Of a stretch of DNA of 7,338 bases, positions 1-6,325 are shown piece by piece. Source of the stretch: NIOZ-UU13 sp032250555 (lineage in GTDB: Bacteria; Planctomycetota; Phycisphaerae; Sedimentisphaerales; Anaerobacaceae); NCBI GenBank assembly GCA_032250555.1, contig JAVVFI010000280.1:1-7338 (forward strand), in the 5' to 3' direction. The notes under the pieces were generated by a model. That model saw only the letters and a list, made by a program, of their open reading frames with translations. It did no database searches and was not told where the DNA came from. Position 1 is the stretch's first letter, and every line of letters starts with the position of its first letter. Position numbers and translations under genes: made by a program.

Positions 1-73
1 CTAAGAATGATAAGCATGAAAAACAAGCCCCATATTAGAGGTAAAAAACTGCGATATCAAGCTGCCAGTGGGT
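1..73. other. Non-coding stretch downstream of the beta-helix gene
   Basis: This is the 3' flank of the minus-strand beta-helix gene. I see no convincing gene here. On the minus strand a six-T run follows a weak four-base-pair ACTG/CAGT stem, which is too poor to call a terminator. A short minus-strand frame ending at position 1 has no ribosome binding site. Confidence 0.5.
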
Positions 74-3000
74 TTAAGGAATACCGTTTCCCGTCTCGAT
101 AGTCCATGTGCGTGAGGCGATTGGATTTTCTTTGCTTTGCCAGATACCGGCGGAATTCTTACCTATTACATAAACGGTATAAGATTGTCCATTTTGGAGG
201 TTTGTCAATTCGATAGGAACATCAATGGATATCTCCTGGCTCCATGGATCTTTGTTGAGGTGATACATATAATGCGTAATGCCCGGCCCGCCGACGGAAA
301 GTGTGGCATCGGTATGATAAGTTAACTCCTCGGGCTCACCGCAGATAGCAGTGCCGCCGGGAACATAAGCACCCATATCGAGACCGCAGGATCCGGCACT
401 TATCGCTGGAGATAATGCCTGCAAATGAAAATCGGCATTTGGATAAACAAAGACAGGATCAGCATCGAGATTGTTTGTCCCGAGGAAATGCCATTGCTCG
501 GGTATAATAGAGTTGTTGACAGTAATATCTGTGGTGTCAGTTACTTCGTCAAAAATAAGGCCTGTATTCCAGAAAATACTGCTGTCCACATATATACCAC
601 GACCGGCCTGCCCCTGTCCCGGGCGGTCAAAATAAATAGCTGCTTCATTAACATCAACCACCGTATTATTAACAAAAGTCACGAACGCATCTGATTTAAT
701 ATTAGTAACATGGTCACTATCGAAAAAGATGTTGCGAACGATGACATATTCTTTCCCACTGCCTGCGGAGATTGCGTTTGAATTGCCGGTTGCATTGTTA
801 TAAGAGTCTCTGTGGAGGTGCATAAAAACGTTACCCTCGATATGGGCATCTGCTCCAAGGTCGAGGGCATCATCGCCTCCACCCATAAAAAGATTATCGA
901 GGATTTGCGGGATTGGGCTTGGACGCGATGGGCCGTCAAAGTCAATCGCGTCATTGTGTCCTTTAGTTGTCCCGAAAATATTATTTTCTATTATGAAGCA
1001 GCCGTTTTCGGGGATACCGCTGCCCCATATATGTTCACTGCGGTTATCGGTAGATGGCGGTTCATTCGGGCCGAAGATATCGGTGAAAATGCAATTGGAA
1101 ACAATCAGCGAAGAGTCAATTGTGCTGATGCGGCGCAGGTCAGTGTTGTCTAAAGTAACGTGGTCGAGAAGAAGGTTGGATTTTTCAATACCTATCATTC
1201 CATTGTTGGAGCGGCCATATTCGACAACGGCATATGTGATGCGGTTGTCGTCAGCAGTGTCGATGAAATGAATGCCATCCCACGTGCTGTTAGTTCCCGG
1301 TATGCGTGTAAAGTGAATCAATTCATACTCGGAGCCCTCGGCGATAAGCCGGCCTTTAATAATAAGTTCTGCATTCGGCTCAAAGAAAACAGAAGTGCCT
1401 GGTATGATAGTCAGGTCAATTCCAAAGGGAACAGTGAATTCTCCGGTTATGCGGTAAGGGCCTTCCTGAGGTGTCCAGGTAGTGTTCTCGGTCAAAATCC
1501 CATTTTTATTGCTCGGTAAATCAGTTTGCTCAAATGGGTAATATCCCTGAACACTTGAGATACCGTTATCATTTCCCGCATCTATACAAGGGGAATTTTC
1601 TTTTAGGTGATAGTCATTATTCCGAGGGTCAACGAAAAGCGGATCCTGGTTGATATTATCAATACCTGGCCACGTTTCGCCGACATCTGAGTAATCAATG
1701 TGAATGTCCGTGGGGTCGTAGTCCGTATAGACCGGATTAGAGGCGAGAATAATAGAATTTGTTACAAAATATTCTATCGTTGGGTCGGTGGGATTATATT
1801 TGTTAAAGGTTTGAATTCCGAAATCTTGACAAACGATTGTGGCATGATTTAGAAAAATTCGGGCGCTGTTACGACTTGTCGCTTTATTCGAGATACCGAT
1901 ACCATTATTCACAATCAGTGCATAGTCAATTATGACCTGACCATCAAAGACGCTGATACCTTTGTCGTAACAATCACGGAAGATATAATCCTCAACCAGG
2001 ACAGTCGAACCTAATGTATCGAGTCCATCGTCATCAGTATCGGCGATGACACCTCGACGCAGTGTAACATCCTGCCCGGCACTCTGACTGTGGATATAGA
2101 TACCATCGTCGTCGTCCGGTCCGTACATCTCTGTGATCCAGCTATCCTCAAATAATAAGGCAGTGTTGCTGATCTCAGGTCCCATTACCGATCTGGCTAA
2201 TTGGCAGTTGCGGAACGTTAAATCCGAGTCCGAAGAAGACTGCATGATTTTGCCGTCATTATCGGTGATAGAGACATAATCGAAAACGATATTAGAACCC
2301 ACCGGCCGGACAGCCGGACCTGAACCTGTATGCCCCCCGCCGGGTGAGTTCCCTGCGCGGGTTATATTTGTGTATTGATATATTGACGGCAGTGAATAAT
2401 CATGGTGAATTTCTCCCCAGGCCCGAGCCGAGTTGTAGGCTGTAAATGTAATCGGGGCCAACGCAGTACCAAGAGACTTGATTGTTCCCTTCACGTCGAT
2501 ATCCGTTCCCGCTGAACCGGAGTTTACACCGTCGAGTAAAATGAGCGTGCCCGGCCGAATAGTCAAGGTGTGGTCACTGGGAATCTGAAGGTCATCGGTT
2601 ATATGGATAATGCCCTTCCAGATAGTAGTACTGCCTTCAAGTGTGCCGGAAATGCTTGTGGTCGGCTCGTTACTCAGATCAAGCAATGAACGGCTGTCTT
2701 CAGTGCCATTGACGGTGGCGGTCAATTTAAAGTCGCCACTGCCTGTAAATGTTATCAGCGCGCTTCCCAAGCCATTGCGCAATATAATCCGGCTTGTGGA
2801 AATACTGACGTTGGAATTATCAACAGACAATGTTGCTGTGGCATCCCATAAGTTACGTTTAATATTACCATCCGGCCGCACTACCTCAACTCTGACAAGA
2901 ATACCAATTCCCGGCAGATAGCTGTCGCGAACTATAAGCTTTGTCTTCAAATCCGAAACTGGGATTTGGTCTTTGCTGTTATTATCTTTTGGGTAATCAT

Positions 3001-3373
3001 TGGTTGGGCCTGTCTCACACCAGATGTCTATATACTTATATTCAAGCTCACTTCCGGTACCATTTTCACCATCCAGTGTCTTGACAATAATACGGTTTAT
3101 ACCGGGATGTAAGTCTGAATATTTGATTGACCATGTGCCTTCTTCTTGAGACCACTCTGCAAGATACCCGTTCACAAGTACCGAACGAGTAGTAATTGTG
3201 TCGGCCGTCCCGAATAACACAATAGGATTGATGCCAGGAAGGTAGTGATAATCTCCGATTTTCAAAAGGTTGCTGCTGATTGTCAGATCATTTTGCGGGG
3301 ATTCATCAACGGCATACTGCTGAGCATAAACTGGGCCGGGGTGAAATAATACGACCAACACCAGAGAAAGCAC
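74..3373 (-). CDS. Large secreted protein with two tandem parallel beta-helix modules and Ig/Fn3-like domains
   Basis: No specific enzyme is recognisable. Residues 1-17 are a hydrophobic Sec signal segment ending VYA before QQ. Residues about 30-120 and 136-231 look like two Ig-like domains; the first has 'LHPGINRIIVKTLDG', a style seen in planctomycete surface proteins. Two right-handed beta-helix modules follow (about 250-615 and 632-1011). Each opens with a 'LTI.PGT...' strand pair and closes with a 'DP.FV.P...D.HL...SP.I.AG' end motif. An Fn3-like domain spans about 1014-1093. Asp-rich turns (DDDDG 419-423, DTDDDGLD 446-452, DDALDLGAD 834-842) could bind calcium. Such proteins are usually carbohydrate-active or surface proteins; lyase activity is only a possibility. 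No C-terminal sorting motif is visible. The GTG start used here has no Shine-Dalgarno sequence and leaves the signal peptide without basic residues, so the true start is probably near 3397 or 3410. Strong as a gene, weak as to function. Confidence 0.9.
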   Translation of the reverse strand: MLSLVLVVLFHPGPVYAQQYAVDESPQNDLTISSNLLKIGDYHYLPGINPIVLFGTADTITTRSVLVNGYLAEWSQEEGTWSIKYSDLHPGINRIIVKTLDGENGTGSELEYKYIDIWCETGPTNDYPKDNNSKDQIPVSDLKTKLIVRDSYLPGIGILVRVEVVRPDGNIKRNLWDATATLSVDNSNVSISTSRIILRNGLGSALITFTGSGDFKLTATVNGTEDSRSLLDLSNEPTTSISGTLEGSTTIWKGIIHITDDLQIPSDHTLTIRPGTLILLDGVNSGSAGTDIDVKGTIKSLGTALAPITFTAYNSARAWGEIHHDYSLPSIYQYTNITRAGNSPGGGHTGSGPAVRPVGSNIVFDYVSITDNDGKIMQSSSDSDLTFRNCQLARSVMGPEISNTALLFEDSWITEMYGPDDDDGIYIHSQSAGQDVTLRRGVIADTDDDGLDTLGSTVLVEDYIFRDCYDKGISVFDGQVIIDYALIVNNGIGISNKATSRNSARIFLNHATIVCQDFGIQTFNKYNPTDPTIEYFVTNSIILASNPVYTDYDPTDIHIDYSDVGETWPGIDNINQDPLFVDPRNNDYHLKENSPCIDAGNDNGISSVQGYYPFEQTDLPSNKNGILTENTTWTPQEGPYRITGEFTVPFGIDLTIIPGTSVFFEPNAELIIKGRLIAEGSEYELIHFTRIPGTNSTWDGIHFIDTADDNRITYAVVEYGRSNNGMIGIEKSNLLLDHVTLDNTDLRRISTIDSSLIVSNCIFTDIFGPNEPPSTDNRSEHIWGSGIPENGCFIIENNIFGTTKGHNDAIDFDGPSRPSPIPQILDNLFMGGGDDALDLGADAHIEGNVFMHLHRDSYNNATGNSNAISAGSGKEYVIVRNIFFDSDHVTNIKSDAFVTFVNNTVVDVNEAAIYFDRPGQGQAGRGIYVDSSIFWNTGLIFDEVTDTTDITVNNSIIPEQWHFLGTNNLDADPVFVYPNADFHLQALSPAISAGSCGLDMGAYVPGGTAICGEPEELTYHTDATLSVGGPGITHYMYHLNKDPWSQEISIDVPIELTNLQNGQSYTVYVIGKNSAGIWQSKENPIASRTWTIETGNGIP

Positions 3374-3404
3374 TGATTTTTTTAATGATAAGGCTATTTT
3401 CTAT

Positions 3405-3408
3405 CTCC
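3405..3408 (-). promoter_or_regulatory. Shine-Dalgarno GGAG without a standard start codon behind it
   Basis: On the minus strand GGAG lies seven bases before an in-frame ATA codon (3397-3395). Reading from that ATA adds eight residues (first-codon residue, then ALSLKKS) to the annotated GTG start, giving a classic signal peptide with two lysines ahead of the hydrophobic core. ATA is a very rare start codon, so this may be a mutated ATG or an authentic weak start. Confidence 0.45.
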
Positions 3409-3452
3409 ATCCATATCGATGCCGCAAGCCCACTATTTTATCTATCTGGTTT

Positions 3453-3470
3453 GCCGTTTTACGTAACGGC
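3453..3470 (-). repeat. Small hairpin in the 5' leader of the beta-helix gene
   Basis: GCCGTT (3453-3458) and AACGGC (3465-3470) are perfect inverted arms around a six-base loop. The hairpin lies between the predicted promoter and the start of the minus-strand gene, so it would be in the 5' untranslated RNA. It is not followed by a T run, so it is not a terminator. Its role is unknown. Confidence 0.35.
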
Positions 3471-3525
3471 CCTCCCCAGCTTATGGGTTCTGGAATCGTG
3501 ATTACAGCTTATATAAACTATTAAT

Positions 3526-3555
3526 ATTTTAACATATATAGGGGGCTTGAGTCAA
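3526..3555 (-). promoter_or_regulatory. Sigma-70-like promoter for the beta-helix gene
   Basis: Reading the minus strand, TTGACT (complement of 3550-3555, five of six matches to the -35 consensus) is followed after 18 bases by TAAAAT (complement of 3526-3531, five of six matches to the -10 consensus). Transcription would start near 3518 and give a leader of roughly 110-145 bases, depending on the true start codon. This is the best promoter-like pair on this strand upstream of the gene. It is a prediction from consensus only. Confidence 0.5.
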
Positions 3556-3574
3556 CGAAAATAGGTTTCGGGGG

Positions 3575-3632
3575 ACATTCTTTGACCACGATGATGATAT
3601 AATAATTAGTTAAAGAATGTTCTAAGACATTC
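3575..3632. repeat. Triple inverted-repeat element with two alternative hairpins (REP-like)
   Basis: ACATTCTTTGAC (3575-3586) pairs with GTTAAAGAATGT (3609-3620) over 12 positions with one G-U pair and a 22-base loop. The GAATGT end of the second arm (3615-3620) can instead pair with ACATTC (3627-3632) across a six-base loop. The block is preceded by GGGGG and followed by GGG. From memory, 'GGGGACATTCTTT' ends resemble REP-type palindromes linked to Y1 (IS200-like) transposases in planctomycetes and other bacteria. No transposase is present here, so this could be an orphan copy. It lies just upstream of the -35 box of the beta-helix gene. Confidence 0.5.
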
Positions 3633-3821
3633 GGGAAGGTTTGGATGAGAAAAAGGAGAATAAAAAAGGCCTTTTAAGTCTGTTTTTTTCTTGAAGTATA
3701 GGTGGTTAATCTGGTACAAATAACATTAGTGAAGCTTGTGCTCGCGCAACCGGGCATCTCTGACTTTTGAATCATCACGCGGGCAAAATTCTTACAGCTT
3801 TCTGATAAAGGAGGAGTAATT

Positions 3822-3902
3822 GTGAATTATGCGAGGTACAAAGTCTTAAGTGAGAGTTTGTATATGAAAAGGTATAATACTCCACGACAATTGTATGTAT
3901 GA
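3822..3902 (+). CDS. Possible 26-residue leader peptide ORF coupled to the pseudopilin gene
   Basis: A GTG codon follows AAAGGAGG (3807-3814) with a seven-base spacer, the best ribosome binding site on this side of the control region. The frame encodes a 26-residue basic, Tyr-rich peptide (NYARYKVLSESLYMKRYN near its start). Its TGA overlaps an ATG at 3899 in the ATGA arrangement typical of translational coupling. That ATG is in frame with the pseudopilin gene and would add 19 residues to it. I recognise no homologue and the peptide has no signal or membrane segment. Against it, a perfect TATAAT at 3873-3878 lies inside the frame, so the real transcript may begin downstream. It may be a genuine leader peptide, an upstream control ORF, or a chance frame. 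Confidence 0.35.
   Translation: MNYARYKVLSESLYMKRYNTPRQLYV
3850..3878 (+). promoter_or_regulatory. Candidate promoter for the pseudopilin-isomerase operon
   Basis: A perfect -10 box TATAAT (3873-3878) is preceded after 17 bases by GTGAGA (3850-3855), four of six matches to the -35 consensus. Transcription would start near 3885, about 70 bases before the ATG at 3956. It lies within the small upstream ORF, so use of this promoter would exclude that ORF from the message. Confidence 0.45.
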
Positions 3903-3955
3903 TTCAGCGGTGTCTTTTTTATTTTCGCCTTTTTCGGAATCGTAGGGAATTGATT

Positions 3956-4711
3956 ATGGATAAATCAAGAGGATTTACACTAATAGAACTTTTAGTGGTT
4001 ATTGCTATCATCGCAATATTGATGGCGATCTTGATGCCTGCATTGCAGCGTGCCCGTGAGCAAGGCAGACGGGCCGTGTGCCTTCAGAATGCCAAGACGC
4101 TTGCGTTAGGTTGGATCATGTATTGTGATGATCACGAAGGCAAAATACCACTGGCCGTAGCGAGTACTACAGATGGCTGGGTACACAAACCTCCTGGCAA
4201 TCGACCTGTTGATGCTCCCGTTGAAGAACAGATTGAAGCTTTAAAAGCAGGTGTGCTTTTCGAGTACATCATGAATGCAAAAGTGTACCGCTGTCCTGTT
4301 GCTAAGAGCTATGAGATGCGTACTTATAGCTGTTCCCATGCTATGAACGGCGGAAGCTTTGACGGCGGGCCTGTGATCAAGAATATATACGATATCAAGC
4401 ATCACGCTGAGCGCATCGTTTTCATAGATGATTTCGGCGAAGACTGGGATGCCGCCTGGGCGGTTCCGTGGAGCAGACCGGCTTGGTGGAATCCGATTCC
4501 GGCACGTCACGGATCCGGTACGGTCGTGGATTTCGCTGACGGTCATTCCGAGTGGTGGGCCTGGAAGGATTCTCGCACTATTGATCTGATGGTGAAATGG
4601 GAATGGGGAGCACATGGTGATAACTTAGGAGTAGTACATGATGGAAATCAAGACTTGACTCGGGTGCAAAAGGGAATCTGGGGAAATGACCTGGGATATG
4701 AACCTAATTAG
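3956..4711 (+). CDS. Type II secretion pseudopilin-like protein with H-X9-DG motif
   Basis: The protein has 251 residues. Residues 1-12 read MDKSRGFTLIEL, the class III prepilin leader: cleavage is expected between Gly6 and Phe7, with the conserved Glu at mature position +5, then a hydrophobic helix to about residue 28 (LLVVIAIIAILMAILMPAL). A soluble domain follows with a Cys-Pro at 113-114 and a second Cys at 126. Near the C-terminus His185, nine residues, then Asp195-Gly196 matches the H-X9-DG signature of prepilin-processing-associated proteins, which are highly multiplied in Planctomycetes and Lentisphaerae. It should sit in the inner membrane or a pseudopilus-like structure; its exact job is unknown. 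I chose ATG 3956 because it gives the short basic leader normal for this class and has GGG 3945-3947 upstream. An in-frame ATG at 3899 would give a 270-residue form with an unusually long leader. It lies 34 bases before the isomerase-like gene and is probably co-transcribed with it. Confidence 0.88.
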   Translation: MDKSRGFTLIELLVVIAIIAILMAILMPALQRAREQGRRAVCLQNAKTLALGWIMYCDDHEGKIPLAVASTTDGWVHKPPGNRPVDAPVEEQIEALKAGVLFEYIMNAKVYRCPVAKSYEMRTYSCSHAMNGGSFDGGPVIKNIYDIKHHAERIVFIDDFGEDWDAAWAVPWSRPAWWNPIPARHGSGTVVDFADGHSEWWAWKDSRTIDLMVKWEWGAHGDNLGVVHDGNQDLTRVQKGIWGNDLGYEPN

Positions 4712-4732
4712 TATTCCTTAAACCTTTTTAAT

Positions 4733-4738
4733 AAGGAG
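4733..4738 (+). promoter_or_regulatory. Ribosome binding site AAGGAG of the isomerase-like gene
   Basis: AAGGAG lies seven bases before ATG 4746, an optimal position that fixes the start ahead of the twin-arginine signal. It sits in the 34-base gap after the pseudopilin stop codon; no terminator or promoter is visible in that gap, which supports an operon. Confidence 0.8.
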
Positions 4739-4745
4739 CCAAATC

Positions 4746-6182
4746 ATGAGCGATTCACTAAGTCGACGAGATTTTCTTGGTACGGCTGCCGGAGTTGGTG
4801 GCGTACTACTGGCTGGTGGATTTGCAAGCAGACCGCTTGCGACAACCGAAGATGCAGGTTTCCCCAAGCTGCCGCCTGTTAAGATCCATGTAGTTTACGT
4901 TGGCACGGGAGGGGCTTGGCCCACCCCGACATTCGATGCTCCTGCAGAGGTAGCGAAGTTCAAGAAATATCTTGCGGGCGTGCAAGCCAGGCTCGGTGAT
5001 GTGAATTTCGTTGGCGGAGAGTTGATTCCCAACACAGTAGAAGCAGCGACTAAAGTTGTAGCTGGCATGGCCAGAGCCGACGCTGCGATTCTTGTCCATC
5101 TTAGTTTCGGGAGCGGCCAGCCGCTGCTGAAGTTGGTTGATATAGGATTACCCACGGCTATCTTCTCACAGCCTTTCAGCGGACACGACTGGATGTATGT
5201 TCCTCAATGGCAGAAAGCCGGCAAAAGAGTGATCCTGCTGCCATCCAGCAATTACAGCGAGTTTGAACGGGCAGCAGCGCTATTACGCGTACCTGTACTT
5301 CTTCGCCAATCACGAATCATTGTTGTTGGAAGAGCTAAGGGAACCGCTTCCGCTTGCTCAGCTGAGCAGGTCAGAGAACGTCTCGGCCCTGAACTGGTTC
5401 CGATTAGCCAGGACCAGATTAGTGCGGCACACAAAGCTGTTGATCCAAAGAATGCCGAGGCTGAGGCTGAGCAATACTGGATCGGCCAGGCAAAGGACAT
5501 TATTGAACCGTCTAAGGCGGATATTGTTAACTCAGCTCGTATGTATCTGGCAATCAAGAACATCATGATAAAAGAACAGGCACAAGCCATCACGAGTTCT
5601 CACTGCATGGGCACACCGGCCAAAGGCTGTCTGACGTTCAGCAAACTAAATGACCTCGGATTGGTCGGCACCTGCGAGGGAGACATGGACTCAATGCTGA
5701 CTATGCTTATTTTCAGCTACGCGTTTGGTGTCCCCGGTTTTGTTAGTGATCCACTATTCGACACATCAAAGAATGCGGTGATTCATGCCCACTGCACTTC
5801 GACCACAAAACTCGAAGGGCCGAATGGAAAACGGGCTCCCTTTTTGATTCGAACTCAATGCGACAGCAACGAGGGTGTATCTTTGGAAGTTAAGATGAGA
5901 ATAGGACAGGAAATTACCTGTGCCAAGTTGGCTAACCTCGACACAATGCTTATCTCCACCGGTAAGATCATCGAACAAACTGACTTCCATGACCGTGGAT
6001 GTCGTACTCAGATAACTACAGAGGTACCCAATGCGCGAAAGATGGCGCACAATTGGGGTAGTGGTGTACTCAACAATGATATGATGACCTTGCTTCATCG
6101 CGTAGTTTTCTATGGCAATCATATCGAGAGTGTGAAGGATATGGCCCCTCTAATGCAACTTAAAATCGTCGAGGAAGGGTAA
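4746..6182 (+). CDS. Tat-exported L-fucose/L-arabinose isomerase-like protein
   Basis: The protein has 478 residues. Residues 6-12 SRRDFLG form a twin-arginine motif (Arg7-Arg8), followed by a Gly/Ala/Val-rich hydrophobic stretch to about 26 and a probable cleavage site near 28-33, so it should be exported folded by Tat. The remainder resembles the fucose/arabinose isomerase fold: an alpha/beta N-terminal part, then 'SSHCMGTPAKGC' (284-295) and the 'CEGDMDSML' segment (310-318). Glu311 and Asp335 are 24 residues apart, the same separation I recall for metal ligands Glu337 and Asp361 of E. coli FucI; His451 or His459 near the C-terminus could supply the third ligand. It is shorter than FucI (about 590 residues) and nearer AraA length. 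True isomerases are cytoplasmic, so a periplasmic member may have changed reaction or bind sugar only. It follows the pseudopilin gene, probably in one operon. Family assignment is fairly firm; activity is not. Confidence 0.82.
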   Translation: MSDSLSRRDFLGTAAGVGGVLLAGGFASRPLATTEDAGFPKLPPVKIHVVYVGTGGAWPTPTFDAPAEVAKFKKYLAGVQARLGDVNFVGGELIPNTVEAATKVVAGMARADAAILVHLSFGSGQPLLKLVDIGLPTAIFSQPFSGHDWMYVPQWQKAGKRVILLPSSNYSEFERAAALLRVPVLLRQSRIIVVGRAKGTASACSAEQVRERLGPELVPISQDQISAAHKAVDPKNAEAEAEQYWIGQAKDIIEPSKADIVNSARMYLAIKNIMIKEQAQAITSSHCMGTPAKGCLTFSKLNDLGLVGTCEGDMDSMLTMLIFSYAFGVPGFVSDPLFDTSKNAVIHAHCTSTTKLEGPNGKRAPFLIRTQCDSNEGVSLEVKMRIGQEITCAKLANLDTMLISTGKIIEQTDFHDRGCRTQITTEVPNARKMAHNWGSGVLNNDMMTLLHRVVFYGNHIESVKDMAPLMQLKIVEEG

Positions 6183-6184
6183 GC

Positions 6185-6250
6185 AAAAATATAAAATTTT
6201 TAGCGTTTAGAATTCTTGCCTGCACCTGTTCGTTTAGCAGGTATTGATTT
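6185..6250 (+). terminator. Weak terminator candidate after the isomerase-like gene
   Basis: Two weak structures follow the stop codon. AAAAAT (6185-6190) and ATTTTT (6196-6201) can form an all-A/T hairpin. CCTGC (6219-6223) pairs with GCAGG (6237-6241), or alternatively ACCTG (6224-6228) with CAGGT (6238-6242), followed by the T-rich TATTGATTTTTG. Neither is a strong intrinsic terminator, so partial read-through into the LamG gene is possible. Confidence 0.3.
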
Positions 6251-6266
6251 TTGTTGAAAAAACGAA

Positions 6267-6289
6267 TGTTTTGATTTGTATCCAAAACA
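6267..6289. promoter_or_regulatory. Inverted repeat overlapping the LamG promoter, operator candidate
   Basis: TGTTTTG (6267-6273) and CAAAACA (6283-6289) are perfect seven-base inverted arms separated by nine bases. The element covers the predicted -35 box and most of the spacer of the promoter at 6271-6299. That placement suits a repressor site, though I cannot assign a regulator family. Confidence 0.35.
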
Positions 6290-6299
6290 CGACTATATT
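6271..6299 (+). promoter_or_regulatory. Sigma-70-like promoter for the LamG protein gene
   Basis: TTGATT (6271-6276, four of six matches) and TATATT (6294-6299, five of six matches) are separated by exactly 17 bases. Transcription would start near 6306, just ahead of the ribosome binding site, giving a leader of about 20 bases. The gene therefore likely has its own promoter, separate from the upstream operon. Confidence 0.5.
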
Positions 6300-6312
6300 T
6301 TAACTTTTTTCG

Positions 6313-6320
6313 AAGGAGGA
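6313..6320 (+). promoter_or_regulatory. Ribosome binding site AAGGAGGA of the LamG protein gene
   Basis: AAGGAGGA is a near-perfect Shine-Dalgarno sequence five bases before ATG 6326. It fixes the start immediately ahead of a normal signal peptide with lysines at positions 3 and 4. Confidence 0.85.
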
Positions 6321-6325
6321 TTATT

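Larger units (their letters stand above)
3374..3821. other. Divergent intergenic control region
   Basis: This region separates the minus-strand beta-helix gene from the plus-strand operon. It holds the promoter for the beta-helix gene, a small hairpin in its leader, a triple inverted-repeat element, and on the plus side a possible long-range stem (GCTCGCG at 3740-3746 with CGCGGGC at 3778-3784, seven pairs including one G-U). I recognise no known riboswitch class and no protein gene here. It is A/T-rich apart from 3740-3784. Confidence 0.6.

Noticed and set aside
43..69. Possible terminator for the beta-helix gene on the minus strand (ACTG/CAGT stem plus six Ts)
   Set aside because: A four-pair stem with a 14-base loop is too weak to support a call.
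812..1519. Overlapping plus-strand open frames of about 105-119 codons across the beta-helix gene
   Set aside because: They are low-complexity shadows of the minus-strand gene, lack ribosome binding sites and show no recognisable protein features.
3582..3603. TTGACC and TATAAT on the plus strand, resembling a promoter
   Set aside because: The spacing is only 10 bases, far too short for a sigma-70 promoter, and both boxes fall inside the hairpin element.
3662..3689. AAAAGGCCTTTT palindrome followed by a T run, resembling a terminator
   Set aside because: The stem would be only four A-T pairs around GGCC, and no gene ends just upstream on this strand.
3691..3720. TTGAAG with TACAAA at 18-base spacing as an upstream promoter for the plus-strand operon
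   Set aside because: Both boxes match the consensus at only four positions; the TATAAT at 3873 is a better candidate.
3739..3785. Riboswitch-like G/C-rich stem upstream of the small ORF
   Set aside because: A seven-pair stem is possible but I could match no known riboswitch core, so it is only mentioned in the intergenic entry.
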